This document shows, piece by piece, positions 30,549-42,615 of a stretch of DNA of 64,000 nt. Numbering within the stretch: the stretch's first letter is position 1; the number at the start of each line of letters is the position of its first letter. The translations under genes were made by a program, and so were the position numbers. The stretch is from positions 35,579,119 to 35,643,118 of the forward strand of contig NC_068350.1 in assembly GCF_014633365.1 (NCBI RefSeq), written 5' to 3'. Source of the stretch: Diospyros lotus. Its lineage: Eukaryota; Streptophyta; Magnoliopsida; Ericales; Ebenaceae. Below the pieces are notes generated by a model. It searched no databases. It was given only the letters and a program-made list of their open reading frames with translations, and was not told the origin of the DNA.

Positions 30549-31782
30549 CACTACAAGAAAATTGGTCTTCTGTGATGACCTTAGGTTGTCACAAAAAGAT
30601 AGAATTTCATCACGCAATCTTTTTAGTGATGATCAAATATTTGTCACGAACTCATCATCGTAGGTCCCTCGCCGATTATCTTTGGTGACGAAATAATCAT
30701 TTTATCACGAAAAATGCATTATTGGTGACGAAAAAACTCGTCGCCCAACTCATCACCTAAGATCATTGTCTCTTCATATCTAATCACCAAAAATACTTTT
30801 TAGTGACGAATTATTTCATCACTATTGGCATAAAAATTTCCTCACTAGAACATATTTGTGACTACCATTAATTATCACAAATTTTTTTTATCTCATCTCC
30901 AAAACTATCTCGCAACGTTATCTCCTCACCAAAAAATAAAATTGTTCGTTATGAGAAAGTTTTTGTAACAAAACACTTACTCACCAAAAGGTACTTGTGA
31001 TAAAAGTGAAGTCCTCACAGAAAATATTCTTTAATGGTTGGTAAAATACTTGTGCTTTACATTAAGAGACTTAGACATCACCAAAAAAATTTTGTGATGA
31101 AAGCATCTCATTGCAAAAACTTTTTTACTTCAATACAATATCATCACCAAAAACTTTTGACGGCTAGAGTCTATCAAGGAAATAACATCACTAAAAATTA
31201 TAGATGACTCATTCAACCTATTACTAAAAATTTCCAATTATGATATTCTCATCATATAGTCCCACAATCATCCCTATTAATAAATTCTCAACCTATTTAA
31301 AATATCAAACACAACTATCACAAATTTCAATGAATTACGTCATCCAAATTGTTAGTCTATCAAAACATATCCCACAAATGACAGAACTCATCAAATCTAA
31401 TATTCAAAAACATGTTCCAAGCATAATTCATCAAATAAAGACAAACAAGAAAAAAGTATATCAAGTCAAACTAAACTTTTAACTTCTTTGGATCCTTAAA
31501 GTTCCACACATCTAAGAGTTGTTGCCATCTTTTGCATTTGATGGTTTATCTAGACGTTTTTCTCCAATTTTTTTCTAAAACAATGGCCAACATACTCTTC
31601 AACCAATGGATTTCCTCTTTTTATGCTTCAAACTCAATTTCTCTTGACTTATTATACTGTAACAAGTTCTCCACTTATGCATGCCAAGAACCTGAAAAAC
31701 AAAAGTAAACAAAAGATCAAATAAATTAGTATAATTTGTTTTAATGTGAAAGATTTATAATAATTCAAATAAAGAGAACTAA
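30549..31782. mobile_element. CACTA element, left part only
   Basis: Begins CACTACAAGAAAATTGG with subterminal TTGGTGACGAAA/TTCATCACC motifs to about 31220. No matching GTAGTG end: the sequence switches at about 31783 into a copia LTR fragment, so the right end was lost at a duplication breakpoint. No transposase frame. Confidence 0.75.
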
Positions 31783-31916
31783 CCATATCATCTTTGCTAT
31801 GCTATTTATATATACATCTACTTCTTGCTCTATTTTAGTTACACGGTTGATAACCACTTGCACAACTTGCTAAATTAATTGAACTAACTAACTGAATCAG
31901 GCTAACTGCCATAACA
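31783..31916 (-). mobile_element. Copia LTR fragment (third copy)
   Basis: Matches the upper part of the LTR at 17117-17348 and is followed by the same 3' neighbour (AATAATTAAGTAACTAGTGG). It marks the left edge of the partial third copy of the duplicated segment. Confidence 0.85.
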
Positions 31917-32243
31917 AATAATTAAGTAACTAGTGGGTGGTCAATAGAATTTGATCAAGATGGCTCTAAAATCTAGATTTTGTTGCTGGGTAGCGGTGGA
32001 AAGTATTTGGAAGGATTTGGGGTTTCATTGTGCATGTTAAGGCAGTCGTCTATATATGCTTTATTTAATTTTTTTTTCTTTAAAAAAATAATTATAAACG
32101 ATCATACTAAAAAGTATATATGAAAAGATTCCAAGCCCACAAACTAATGCATAAAAAATCTGTGTATGAGACCAGATTTGTGTTCTAAGTCTTCAGGCAT
32201 CCATGTGCTTGCAGGCTTGGTAGGAGGAGACTTAAATAATGTG
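31917..32243. other. Spacer of the third copy
   Basis: Repeats 17349-17617 nearly exactly. No gene. Confidence 0.6.
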
Positions 32244-32471
32244 TTAAGCTGCGACGATACATAGGAGGAGGAGAGCATGGCCATGGGTAATATGCTCTTC
32301 AGCTGGCAGCGTGTGATATATTCTTCGTACCAAGTGTCTTGTTTTGGATTGAATTTCTTCCACTTGACTCATACTTCCATTTAGTCCCTCCCTGAAATGC
32401 TCCATGAAGTAGAAAATTTTTCTTATCGTCAAAATTAAACTACCAATTAATATTGTGGCATGCCATGCCAT
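32244..32471 (-). CDS. Small unidentified frame (third copy)
   Basis: Same MAWHATILIGSLILTIRK frame as 17618-17920. A one-base loss in ATGGCCATGG changes the last residues and stops the frame earlier, which argues against strong constraint on the C-terminus. Confidence 0.2.
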   Translation of the reverse strand: MAWHATILIGSLILTIRKIFYFMEHFREGLNGSMSQVEEIQSKTRHLVRRIYHTLPAEEHITHGHALLLLCIVAA

Positions 32472-32486
32472 TGAGAGGCTAATGGT

Positions 32487-32591
32487 AAAAAGGGGGAAGA
32501 CTTGGATGTAAGTGAAACTGTTGGGTTGTCGGTTCGCAAAAAGGTTCCCTTACTAGCTCTAGCTTGTAACAACTTGCCGGTGCTAGTGTAA
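32487..32591 (+). pseudogene. P450 C-terminal fragment, plus strand
   Basis: Encodes GEDLDVSETVGLSVRKKVPL and the tail to a stop at 32589-32591. Only the last 30 or so codons of a P450 remain, joined directly to the spacer with the small unidentified frame. Confidence 0.75.
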
Positions 32592-33550
32592 ACATAAAAT
32601 CCAGTAAGTATGTGTATGTTCTGTCCACTTCAGATAATGCATGATAGCATATTTAGAATATGACAATGTTATATAAAATAAAAATTAGTCAAAATTTTAC
32701 ATTAAAAAAAAATGCATCTACTTTAAAATTGCTTCTACCTAGCTCATTTAACTGCCTGAAAGACTGCTAAAAGCAACTAATTCTGAATCTTTCAAGTCTG
32801 CATGTAGGCTCGAGCCCAATGGATGATGAAAAGTAAATAAAGCATGGTTATAATTAGTGTCACGATACATGGGAAAGTTGACACGTAAATATATGTTCCA
32901 TATGTGGAAATATAAATTATGTTTTCATTTTTTTTCTTGCAAATGCATTTTCAGTCCACATCTAATTAATGGTCGATGGTGAAGTTCTTTTATTTGCTGA
33001 ATAAAACAATAATTTGTTCAAATGACAGTGTTACAATTTTGTTATAACAATATAATTTATTTTAAGAACTCAAATTAAATTCTATTAGAATCATCAAAAA
33101 TTAAAAAGTCTATTGATCTCATTTAATAGTTTTTACGGAGCTAATGAGTTTTTTTTATCCTAAAATTAGCAAATACAGAAGCATTCATTGAAGGTATCAA
33201 ATATATGAAAGTAAGGATATTTAAGTAGTTAAGTGAGTCTAACTTACACGCCAAGGAGTTTGGCTTGAAGATGATAATTTATCAAACTACGAAAATATTA
33301 CAAAAATTATTCATATTTTATTATTGTAATGGGAAAAATATTACAAAAATTATTAACTTTAAAATGTATATATTTTTTTAATAATATATGAACATTAAAT
33401 ATTTCTAATTTACTGAATAATCAAATTTATTGAATAAAATATTATTAAAAAATTATTTTAATGAAAACACGTTCTCTTTATTATTTTTAAAAATATATAT
33501 TTTTAAAAAAAATTAAAAAATAATTAAATTATCGAGAGAATAATTGAAAA
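32592..33550. other. Intergenic, partly shared with 18415-18945
   Basis: Follows the same order as the first copy to about 33270 with extra blocks near 32890-33100, then very AT-rich. Nothing coding. Confidence 0.5.
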
Positions 33551-35093
33551 TACTAAATAACAAAAATACTTTCACTCAATTTGTCACTATCGGCTCTAAA
33601 TGATGCCACGGGCTTCTCCCATCTATGGTGCTTCAATGATGAAGTTTAATTTATGAAGTATAATTTAATTATTGAATCTGTCATCCTGTTAGGGGTGGCT
33701 TTTATGACTGACAATAACAAATGATCCTCCGCTACGTTCAGCATTGAACATCAACATCTCTTTAATTTGAAAACCTATCCAAACAGGATCTGCATAATAT
33801 TGGCCACAAAATTCATGAAGCACCTCTTGTCGATCTTTGCCATTAACCATCCGAAAAATGGAAAAGGTCTTCAATGATTTCGAATCTAATGATATTAACT
33901 GGCTAGATAGAGATTACTATACTAATTAAGGCAAGTAGTCTATAATAATTTCAAACCTAATTAACTTGCTAGTTTGAAATCACGTACAGCAGAGATGCAA
34001 ACAAAGCTTTCATTTGTTTTCAATTCTTTGGTGTCAAGAAAGTAGTAGGCCGGGTTCTTTTTATTATTCTTAAATTATTTTTAATTTTTAATTTTTTTTA
34101 AAATAATGAAAATGCGTTCTCTTTATTATTTTTAAAAAAAATTAAAAAAATAATTAGATTATCGAGAGAATAATTAAAAATACTAATTAACAAAAATACC
34201 TTCACTCAATTTGTTGCTATCGTCTCTAAATGAAGCCTCGGGCTTCTCCTGTCTATGGTGCTTCGATGATGAAATTTAATTTATGAAGTCTATGGTGCTT
34301 CGATGATAAAATTTAATTTATGAAGTCTAATTCAATTATTGAATCTGTCATCCTGTGAGGTGGATATAACAGGGGGTGGCTTTGATGACTGACAATAACA
34401 AATGGTCCCCCGCTACGTTTAGCATTGAACATTAACATCTCTTCAATTTGAAAACCTGTCCAAACAGGATCTGCATAATATCACTGTCCCTGTCACTATG
34501 AACCATGGCTGCCAATAATATCATTTTGTGTGGATTGAAGCAATTTGCTTCCAGAAGTTACGTCTTTCCAGTTTTCATTGTTAATCAATAATTGATAATA
34601 TTGGCCAATATTGTGGCCACAAAATTCATGAAGCACCTCTTCTCCATCTTTGCCATTAGCCATCTGGAAAATGGAAAAGGTCTTCAATGATTTCGAACCT
34701 AATTATATTAACTGGCTAGATATTGAGATTACTATACTAATAATTAGGGCAAGTAGTCTATAATAATTTCAAACCTAATTAACTTGCTAGTTTGAAATTA
34801 CGTACGGCAGAGATGCAAACAAAGCTTTACTTTGTTTTAAGTTCTTAATTAAAAAGCAAAACTAAGTTTTACTCAAAATGCGTAACAAGTTGTTAGACAA
34901 TTAGATTAACAATGAAATCAATTGTCAGCTCAAAGAATGTCGAAATCAAATACTTTATATCTGAGAATAGTGTACATAAAAATTATTTTTCAATATTTGG
35001 TTTAATTTTCATGTAAAAAAAATAATTTTCAAAAGAATATTTTGGATTCTTTGGTGTCAAGAAAGTATTAGTTTTTGAATTCTGAGTAACAAA
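33551..35093. repeat. Tandem copies of the P450 3'-flank module
   Basis: Two head-to-tail units (about 33551-34190 and 34191-35093). Each has CTATGGTGCTTC followed by GATGA, then the unidentified minus-strand frame (MKTFSIF-MVNGKDRQEVLH at 33689-33874; a decayed MKTFSIFQMANGKD version at 34496-34687), then a conserved AT-rich tail. The second unit carries an insert (about 34485-34610) matching 61275-61400, so modules have been shuffled. Confidence 0.75.
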
Positions 35094-35730
35094 TGTTGTT
35101 GCGGAAGATCAATTACCAAAGCAGAGGGTTAGTACAAATATAAGCAAAACCAAAGAGATATCGAAAACAAGTCAAGAATACAAAAGAGTAATAGTAAAAG
35201 AAACTCGTTGTAAAATAACTCGTCAAGGCTCAGATCTGGGTCTGTCCAAATGTGTACCACCCAGGTAACTCCAGAAAATAGGGACATCAAGCCTCACGAA
35301 AGCACACAAGGAACAAGCGACGGAAACCTCAAATAGGAGCCCAAAACCCTTTCGGCCAGAACACCAAATCTTCTCCCCAAAACCACACAGGTTACATTCA
35401 CCGCCAGATCCACAAAGGAGCAAGAACGATCACTCAAATATAGGGCGAAGAACAATCTAGAAAAGCTTACCTCAAAAGGATCTACCGAACCAAATAAATA
35501 CTAGCTACTCACCGATCGACTAGGGGCTTCCAAAGGAAAGGAAGACCCACTGCCATAAAAGGGAAGGACAAGCACATGAAGATCGGCCATCAAAGAAAGT
35601 ATCGGGAGAGCAAAGAGGGAAAGAGAGAGAGATAGTTTGGTCGTCAAATGAGGGTAAAGAAGGCAAGAAAAAAGCCTTAAATATGACGGAGTTAGGGCGC
35701 AGCTAATGGGCCATTTGGCTTGGGTTTGGG
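35094..35730. mobile_element. LTR-like insertion, right end truncated
   Basis: Starts TGTTGTTGCGGAAG after ACAAA and matches 62224-62860. It stops at TTGGG (35726-35730), where sequence of another 3'-flank module begins. See 62224-63064 for the complete copy. Confidence 0.75.
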
Positions 35731-36330
35731 AAGAATAATAATAATTAAGAACAAAGGTATGCTTGGATGAGTGACAATAACAAATGGTCCCCCGCTACGT
35801 TCAGTATTGAGCATCAACATCTCTTCAATTTGACAACTTGTCCAAACAGGATCTGAATAATATTGGCCACAAAATTCATGAAGCACCTCTTGTCGATCTT
35901 TGCCATTAACCATCCGGAAGATGGTAAAGGTCTTCATTGATTTCGAACCTAATTATATTAACTGGCTAGATATAGAGATTACTATACTAATTAGGGCAAG
36001 TAGTCTATAATAATTTCAAACCTAATTAACTTGCTAGTTTGAAATTACGTACGGCAGAGATGCAAACAAAGCTTTACTTTGTTTTAAGTTCTTAATTAAG
36101 AAGCAAAACTAAGTTTTACTCAAAATGCGTAACAAGTTGTTAGACAATTAGATTAACAATGAAATCAATTGTCAGCTCAGAGAATGTCGAAATCAAATAC
36201 ATTATATCTGAGAATAGTGTACATAAAAATTATTTTTCAATATTTGGTTTAATTTTCATGTAAAAAATACTTTACAAAAGAATATTTTTAATTCTTTGGT
36301 GTCAAGAAAGTATTAGACGGTATTCTCTTT
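35731..36330. repeat. P450 3'-flank module next to gene 2
   Basis: Matches 25625-26220, including the minus-strand frame MKTFTIFRMVNGKDRQEVLH. Joined to the LTR-like piece through a shared TTGGG. Confidence 0.75.
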
Positions 36331-36911
36331 GTATTTCGTATTTCAATTTTCAGTTTTATATTTTGAGTGTCTATTTTAAGATTTTTAAAAATGTATTTTT
36401 TTTTTTACATTCTAAAAAACTATTTCTTAAAACAAAAAATTAAAAAACTCGTTTACTTTGATATTTTCAAAAAAAAAATTATAATACTTTATTCAATAAA
36501 TTTGATTATTAAATAATAAAATTACATCTTTTTAATATAACATTTTATATTAAATATTATTATATAATATATGTGTAATACACTTAATAATATACTATAT
36601 GTTATCCTATATTTTTTATTATAATATAGATATACTATATTTTTAAAATTTTAAATAAATATCTAATTTTATTTTTTAAATTTAAGAATAAATTTTCTTC
36701 TTTCCTTTTCTTTTTCTATTCTCCCCAACGACCACCACCAATCAAAGATTTACACGATCAGAACTACCATTAAAAAGGCCAAGCAAAAATTTAATCAACA
36801 ATAATATAATTAATTCTCTTAAATGCATACTATAATAAATACATATACATGATACAACATTTATTTAGACATAATAACACAAACACGCATATATATATAT
36901 ATATTGTTACA
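36331..36911. other. AT-rich 3' region of gene 2
   Basis: No gene. AATAAA on the minus strand at 36860-36865 is a likely poly(A) signal. Confidence 0.5.
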
Positions 36912-39382
36912 CTAGCATGAACACATTGTTACAATAGCTGATAAAGGAAGCTTTTTGTGGATTACCAACCCAGCAATTTCACTCATGTCCAACTCCTCTG
37001 CTCTTTCTCCACCAGGTAATGCGAAGTCAAACATCAACATTAGATTTGCTAATGCAAGCTGAAGAGCCGCCAATGAAAACTGAGCTCCTGGACAGCTCCT
37101 TCGACCAGCACCAAATGGAATCAACTCAAAATGATGCCCTTTAAGCTCTATGGAGCTATGTAAAAACCTTTCTGGTTTGAACTCTTCAGGCTCATCCCAT
37201 ACCAATGGGTCCCTACCAATTGCCCAAGTGTTTATAAGCACTTGCGTACTGGCTGTTATATCATAGCCCATTACTTTCACATTTTGAGTTGATTCTCTAG
37301 GAATCAGAGCACCTGCAGGGTGTAAACGCATGATTTCTTTAATTATAGCTTGCAAGTATGGCATTTTTTTCAAGTCATCCTCGACTATTGCTTGCTTGCC
37401 TCTTCCTATTTCTCGCACTTCATTTTGGAGTCTCTTCATAGATTTTGGATCTTTCAAGAGTTCTGTCATTGTCCATTCTAAAGTTGTATATGTAGTTTGA
37501 ACTCCACCTATAAACATATCCTGAAAGAGGTACAAATATAATTTATTGAGTGTAGTAGAAAAGAAGATTTAAAAGGTAGCAATTTTGGAAAAATTATTTG
37601 GTTTCGCTATACCATAAATGTTAAATAAATAAATGTTTGTAATTTTTTATTCAAAGGCATCACAATATTCTACGATAAGTAGTTTGTTGTACTAAATTAT
37701 ATTTTAAAAATTGGCTTTAATAAATAAAATTTATAACAGATTCACTGTTGCTTTGTAACTTTTTTATTACAGGCATCACAGTATTTTTATTTTTTTATTT
37801 TAAATACTAAAATAAGTACTTTTTTTTCTACAAACAAATACAAGATAAAAAAAAAAAAACATATCTTTTGTTATATATTTGACTTTAAATCACAGTTTGA
37901 TAAAAATCTTGTAATACTTTTTAGTCTTATCTTGATCATTTCATATCTTGGTTCAGAAAGCATTTCAATGTTATCTTAATACAATCATGTCTTACTCATT
38001 TTAACAAACGCTACTTTAGAAAATTTAGAAAAAAAAATATTTTTAATTCACAAAATAAGTTAAAAATTAGAAAAAAAAAATCATTTTCTAAGTGAAGATT
38101 CAATCATTCAATAAAAAATGAGATGAAAAATAAGAAAAATATATTCTTAAATAGAGGTATTAATTTTTTATTAGTCACGAAAAACACTGTTCCCACAAAT
38201 TTCTTATATAGAAAATATTATTTTATCGAAGCTGATGTTAGTAATTAAATATTAGCACTTGTAAGTTGTTTAAATCAATATGGAAAGGAAGTAAATAGCG
38301 CCCCCCAAACATAGGCCTTACCATGATAAGAGCTTTGATGGTATCCTTGTGAAGTGGAAAATCAGCAACTTTGTCTCTCTGAATTTGAAGCAAAACATCC
38401 ACAAAATCATGTCGACTTTCACCTGTAACTTTGCCGTCGCCGTTTCTCTCTCTTTCCTCCACGTGTTCTTGAATTACAAGTTCTAGAAAAGTATCAATTT
38501 CCTCAGCAACCTTATCAGCTCTACCATATGAACCATTCAAATGGCCCAACCATCGCATCCATGGAATATAGTCCCCCACATTGAAACAACCCAACAGCTC
38601 CATAAACTCCATCAAAATCTCCTTAAACTTCCTCCCTCCTCCCGCTCCGCCGCCGTACTTCCTCCCCAGCACCTCCCTGCACACTACGTTTTTGATGTGC
38701 TCCGCCAACATTTCGCTTAGATTTATCTGTTAGAATAAATATGGGACTCAAACCAGTGAATATGATGAATTATATGGGTATTTATAAATAGACATCTACA
38801 GATGATTGAATATATAAGAGATAAATATGAATCTATGGGTTAAATTAATTTCATCATCACCACCACCGAGGGAGAGGCGGAGCAGAAAGATCCCATGATC
38901 CTCTCAATCAGAAGGGCAGTTTCTGCCTCTCTCACGGCGCGAAATGACTGCACCCTCTTGCTGCAGAGAAGCTCGAGCATGCATATGCTTCTGATCTGCC
39001 GCCAATACTCCCCGTAAGGAGCGAAAACAACGTCTTTGCAATCATACATAAGCTTGCTGGTAATGGTGGATTTGGGTCTGTTGGAGAAGGCGAGGTCGTT
39101 GGTTTTCATGATCTCTCGGGCGGCATCGCCGGAGGAGACGACAAGAACCGGGTTGCTGCCGAAGTGAAGCAGCATCAGTGGGCCATGTTTCTGAGCCAGC
39201 GAACGGAGCGAGCGGTGGGGGAGTTTGCCAAGCTGATGCAGATTTCCGATTATCGGAAGCTTTAAGGGAGATGGCGGAAGGTTCTTTCTGGGATTTCGAA
39301 TGGTCATCCAACATTTGAGAAGGAAGATGAAGAACAGAAAAATGGAAAGAAAAAAGTAGAAGGATAGATCTCGGGACCACAT
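36912..39382 (-). CDS. Cytochrome P450, CYP71A-like, gene 2 (three exons)
   Basis: Exons 39382-38867, 38726-38322 and 37520-36912, about 509 residues, with the same three-exon plan as gene 1. Seen: membrane helix, [12 protein letters not shown] hinge, [10 protein letters not shown], ExxR as EIMR, PERF, haem loop [10 protein letters not shown] with Cys about 450. Differences from gene 1: the I-helix reads GGVQTT, so the acidic residue before the conserved Thr pair is Gln (codon CAA, residue about 315); SRS5 reads HPAGALIPRES; the Gly-rich loop after LGRKY is four residues shorter. Intron 2 is longer (801 against 479 bp). The last exon differs from gene 1 at roughly 20 residues, while genes 1 and 3 differ at about 7. 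No stop or frameshift is visible, so the protein could be made, but oxygen activation may be altered. Confidence 0.88.
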
Positions 39383-39446
39383 CTGTGGTTTCTTGCATGC
39401 ATAGCAAAGATGATTCAGTTTTTGGTTTGAATATGCACACACAACA

Positions 39447-39465
39447 CCCCCCCCCCCCCCCCCCC
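39447..39465 (-). repeat. Run of 19 G on the gene strand, 65 bp before gene 2
   Basis: C19 on the plus strand (G19 in the direction of gene 2). Homopolymers of this length are prone to sequencing and slippage error. It lies where gene 1 has a GT/TA repeat and may affect promoter structure. Confidence 0.7.
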
Positions 39466-39924
39466 AACTTGATAAAATGGTGTGGAAATTATAGTTGTGG
39501 AAATTATAGTTTTGGAAACTTGTCACTTCTCATTTTTGTTTTCCTAAGCAAAAAAATTAAAAATAAAAAAATAAAATTAACACTGTCCCTTCAATTGCCA
39601 ACCACTGTTGTCGATAGCTACGTTACATGGAAGTAAAAACAATAACGGAAAGCGTTTTCAATATGAAATGAAAATGAGAAAATAACATTTTTCTAAAAAA
39701 TTAGAAAATGAAAATGTGAGATAAAGTGTAAATTAAAAAAAATATAAGATTTTTTGTAAATAAGACTATTATAAATTATGTAATATTACATCAATATATA
39801 TAAATAATATTATTATAAAAATATAGTAATTATTTAAAAGATATAAAAATTTGTACATATTTTAAACAATATGTATAATAAAAAAAAATTATTTTATATA
39901 TTATATGTTGTGAAACACACCAAC
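39466..39924. other. Intergenic between gene 2 and the next P450 fragment
   Basis: Contains a short tandem repeat GGAAATTATAGTT and AT-rich DNA. No gene. Confidence 0.5.
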
Positions 39925-40868
39925 ACCCATATCAATGAATCATTGCCAATTGCCCAAGTATTATAACCATCTCCAACCCAATCCCAAATTTGGGGTAAAA
40001 CCCTCTCCAACCCACCCCCGAATCTTACCCCAAATTTGGGGTTATGAATATTATTACCCCAAATTTGGGGTTGCACTATTCCTTGACCTCAAATTTGGGG
40101 TTGCACTATTCCTTGACCTCAAATTTGGGGTAATATATTTATTCCTATTTTGCCCCCTCATTTTAACTATAACAAAATTTAATTTTTTTTGTATCCTACC
40201 TTTATATATTTTTATTTACTTATTATTAGTATTAATAATATTTAAATAATATTAATAAATTATAATCAATTAATAAATAATAATTAATAAATTTTATCGT
40301 GTTCAATATAATGTTTTATTAATTGAGACAGTAAATGTAACATTTTTATTTTTTAATATTATTGATAATTAATTTTTTTAGTTATGTAATTTTTAGGTAA
40401 TAATTTAAATTGATATATAATAAATAAGTAAATAATTTACATTATAAAAAATAAAGAAAAAAAATAAACTATTCATTTACCACAAATTTGGCTTTAAGGG
40501 TTGAAAAGGAATTAGTTCTTATCCCAAATTTGGAATGAAGGGTTGGAGATGCCCTTAAACACTACTTGTGTGCTGGCCGCTGCCATATAATAACCCATTA
40601 CTTTGACATTTTGGGTTGATTCTCTAGGAATTAATTAAGAGGAGCCGAACGGTGTAAACGCATTATTTCTTTAATTACAGCTTTTAAAAATGGAATTTGT
40701 TTCAAGTCATCCTCGAGTATGGCTTGCTTGACTCTTCATATTTCTCCCACTTTATTTTGGAGTTTCTTCATATATATATTTTGGATTTTTTAAAAGTTGT
40801 GTCATTGTCCAATCCAATGTTCATTCTAAAGCTGAACAGATGGTATCAATTCCACCGACAGACATATC
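39925..40868 (-). pseudogene. P450 last-exon fragment split by a MITE
   Basis: From the exon start at 40868 (CAG acceptor kept at 40869-40871) the minus strand covers the I-helix through ExxR to NTWAIGNDSLIW (39931-39960), with frameshifts and a stop in the PRES region. A MITE (39964-40554) interrupts it in the codons before NTWAIG. Homology ends at about 39925, before PERF and the haem loop. The intron beyond 40871 is cut by a LINE at 40913. It is closer in sequence to the pseudogene at 19150-19857 than to genes 1-3. Confidence 0.82.
39964..40554. mobile_element. MITE, PIF/Harbinger-like, about 591 bp
   Basis: Ends show inverted repeats: CATCTCCAACCC at 39968 and GGGTTGGAGATG at 40540, extended inward by TCCCAAATTTGGG on both sides. 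TTA occurs on both sides (39961-39963, 40555-40557), the duplication expected for PIF/Harbinger. An internal unit of about 30 bp with GGGGTTGCACTATTCC is repeated twice. It has no coding capacity. Confidence 0.75.
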
Positions 40869-42615
40869 CTGAAAAATATAAAAATAATAATATAAATAAG
40901 AATATTTAAAAGTTTTTTTTAATTAGTAAAAGAGAGGTATAGAAAGAACGAAAACGTCTATACATAACACAAACTAGGGCATACCCTAGATATCAAAATC
41001 ACAAAAGAGAAAATAGACACTTAAGATCCACACACGACCAGATCAAAACAACATAGAAGGAAACACAACAAAGGTACAAGGAATAGAAAATAAGGAACAA
41101 CTCCAGGTGAGATCAAGCTCCAAGGTGAAAAACACTCCAAAGCACGTTGACATGGACAATGAGAAGAGTAGGAACAAACAACAGACCTGAAGGCAACCAC
41201 GAAAGAGCTACGATATAGAGAGTAACCCTAGGACTGGGATGATGAGCATGTAAGCGTCATCAATTGATCCTGCGAGCCATACCGGAACACACACTCTCGG
41301 CCAGAATCGCCAATATATGGACCTCATCCAGGAGTGTTGGTCGGTAGGAAGCCGCCAGAAATGCCAAAGCGCACAGCTCTATAAAGTATATGAAAACGGG
41401 ATGGTGACCAACCCTACCCACACTACACACATAATCTAATGGACAAGATGGTTCGCAAACTGCTCGGACTCTTGCTAACACCGGTTATTGCACTCACACC
41501 ACAAAAAATAAACCATCACCTGCAAAACTAAATGATTAGCAACATGCCAAAGATTTTTACCTTTCCATCAAGCCGCTGCCCATAGGACCCCCGTCTCCCA
41601 TTGACGCCAGGGCCATGCAAATTTCTTTGAACGCCGAAAAAATGACACCACTTTTCTAGAATAGGAATAGTCAAAGAATAGATGGTTGTGACTCTCGAAC
41701 TCTGCCCTACAAAGGAAACACCTATTAGGAAATGGAAAAAATAAGTTAACACAATCAAGAGTATATAATCGTTCCCTAATTGCTAACCATAGGATAAATG
41801 AACGCGCAAGGACTCCATACCCAAACCACACAAGTCGATACTAGGGGACCCAGTCCCATTGCTCTAACAACCCTTGTAAGACAAACTTAACAAAGAAGGC
41901 ATCATTTTGAGCTGGGGTCCAAACGAGCACATCATGGCAACCAACCCTTAGGGGGCTTGACATTCAGTGCTGGATAAGCTCCAAGGATGGAGATGTCTAG
42001 TCCGACGACAACTCCCACCTACCATCAACAATGATTTCGGAGACACGAGCCATAATCGAGATATCAAACTGCCGAGAGAGTTAACAAGAGAAATGATCGA
42101 CAAGGATCCCAAGGGGGTGCCACTTATAGTACCACAAAACAACATGACTGTCGTCCCCCACCTTCTACCCAAACTTATCTTTGACCACCCTCTAGAGAGA
42201 TAACAGTTTCCTCTAGTACCATGGACACAAATACGGCACTGGGAGCATCCACAAGCACTTATTCTTAATCTGAAACATGTGAATCCATTTAACCCACAAG
42301 GACTCGCTTTCGCCTGACAGGAGCCTCCAGATTAACTTAGTTAGCATAGCCTGATTCCACATATAAAGAGGTTTTAATCCAAGACCTCCCTGATCTTTGG
42401 GATAACAGACATCACGCCATGCGACCTTAGCTTTGTCGGAATCCTCAACTGACCCACTCCATAGGAAATTCTTAATGATACACTCTAATTCCTTAATCAC
42501 CTACTTAGGCAACAAAAAGATAGATGCCTAATAAAGGTAAATCTTAGCAAGGACTGCATGAGCCAGCTAAAGCCTACCCCCAAATGACAGTAACTGACTG
42601 TGCCATGAGCACACC

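Noticed and set aside
35223..35423. Minus-strand frames in the solo-LTR-like insertion (also 62353-62777)
   Set aside because: No recognised domain; the frame is truncated by 1-bp differences between copies, so it is not supported as a gene.
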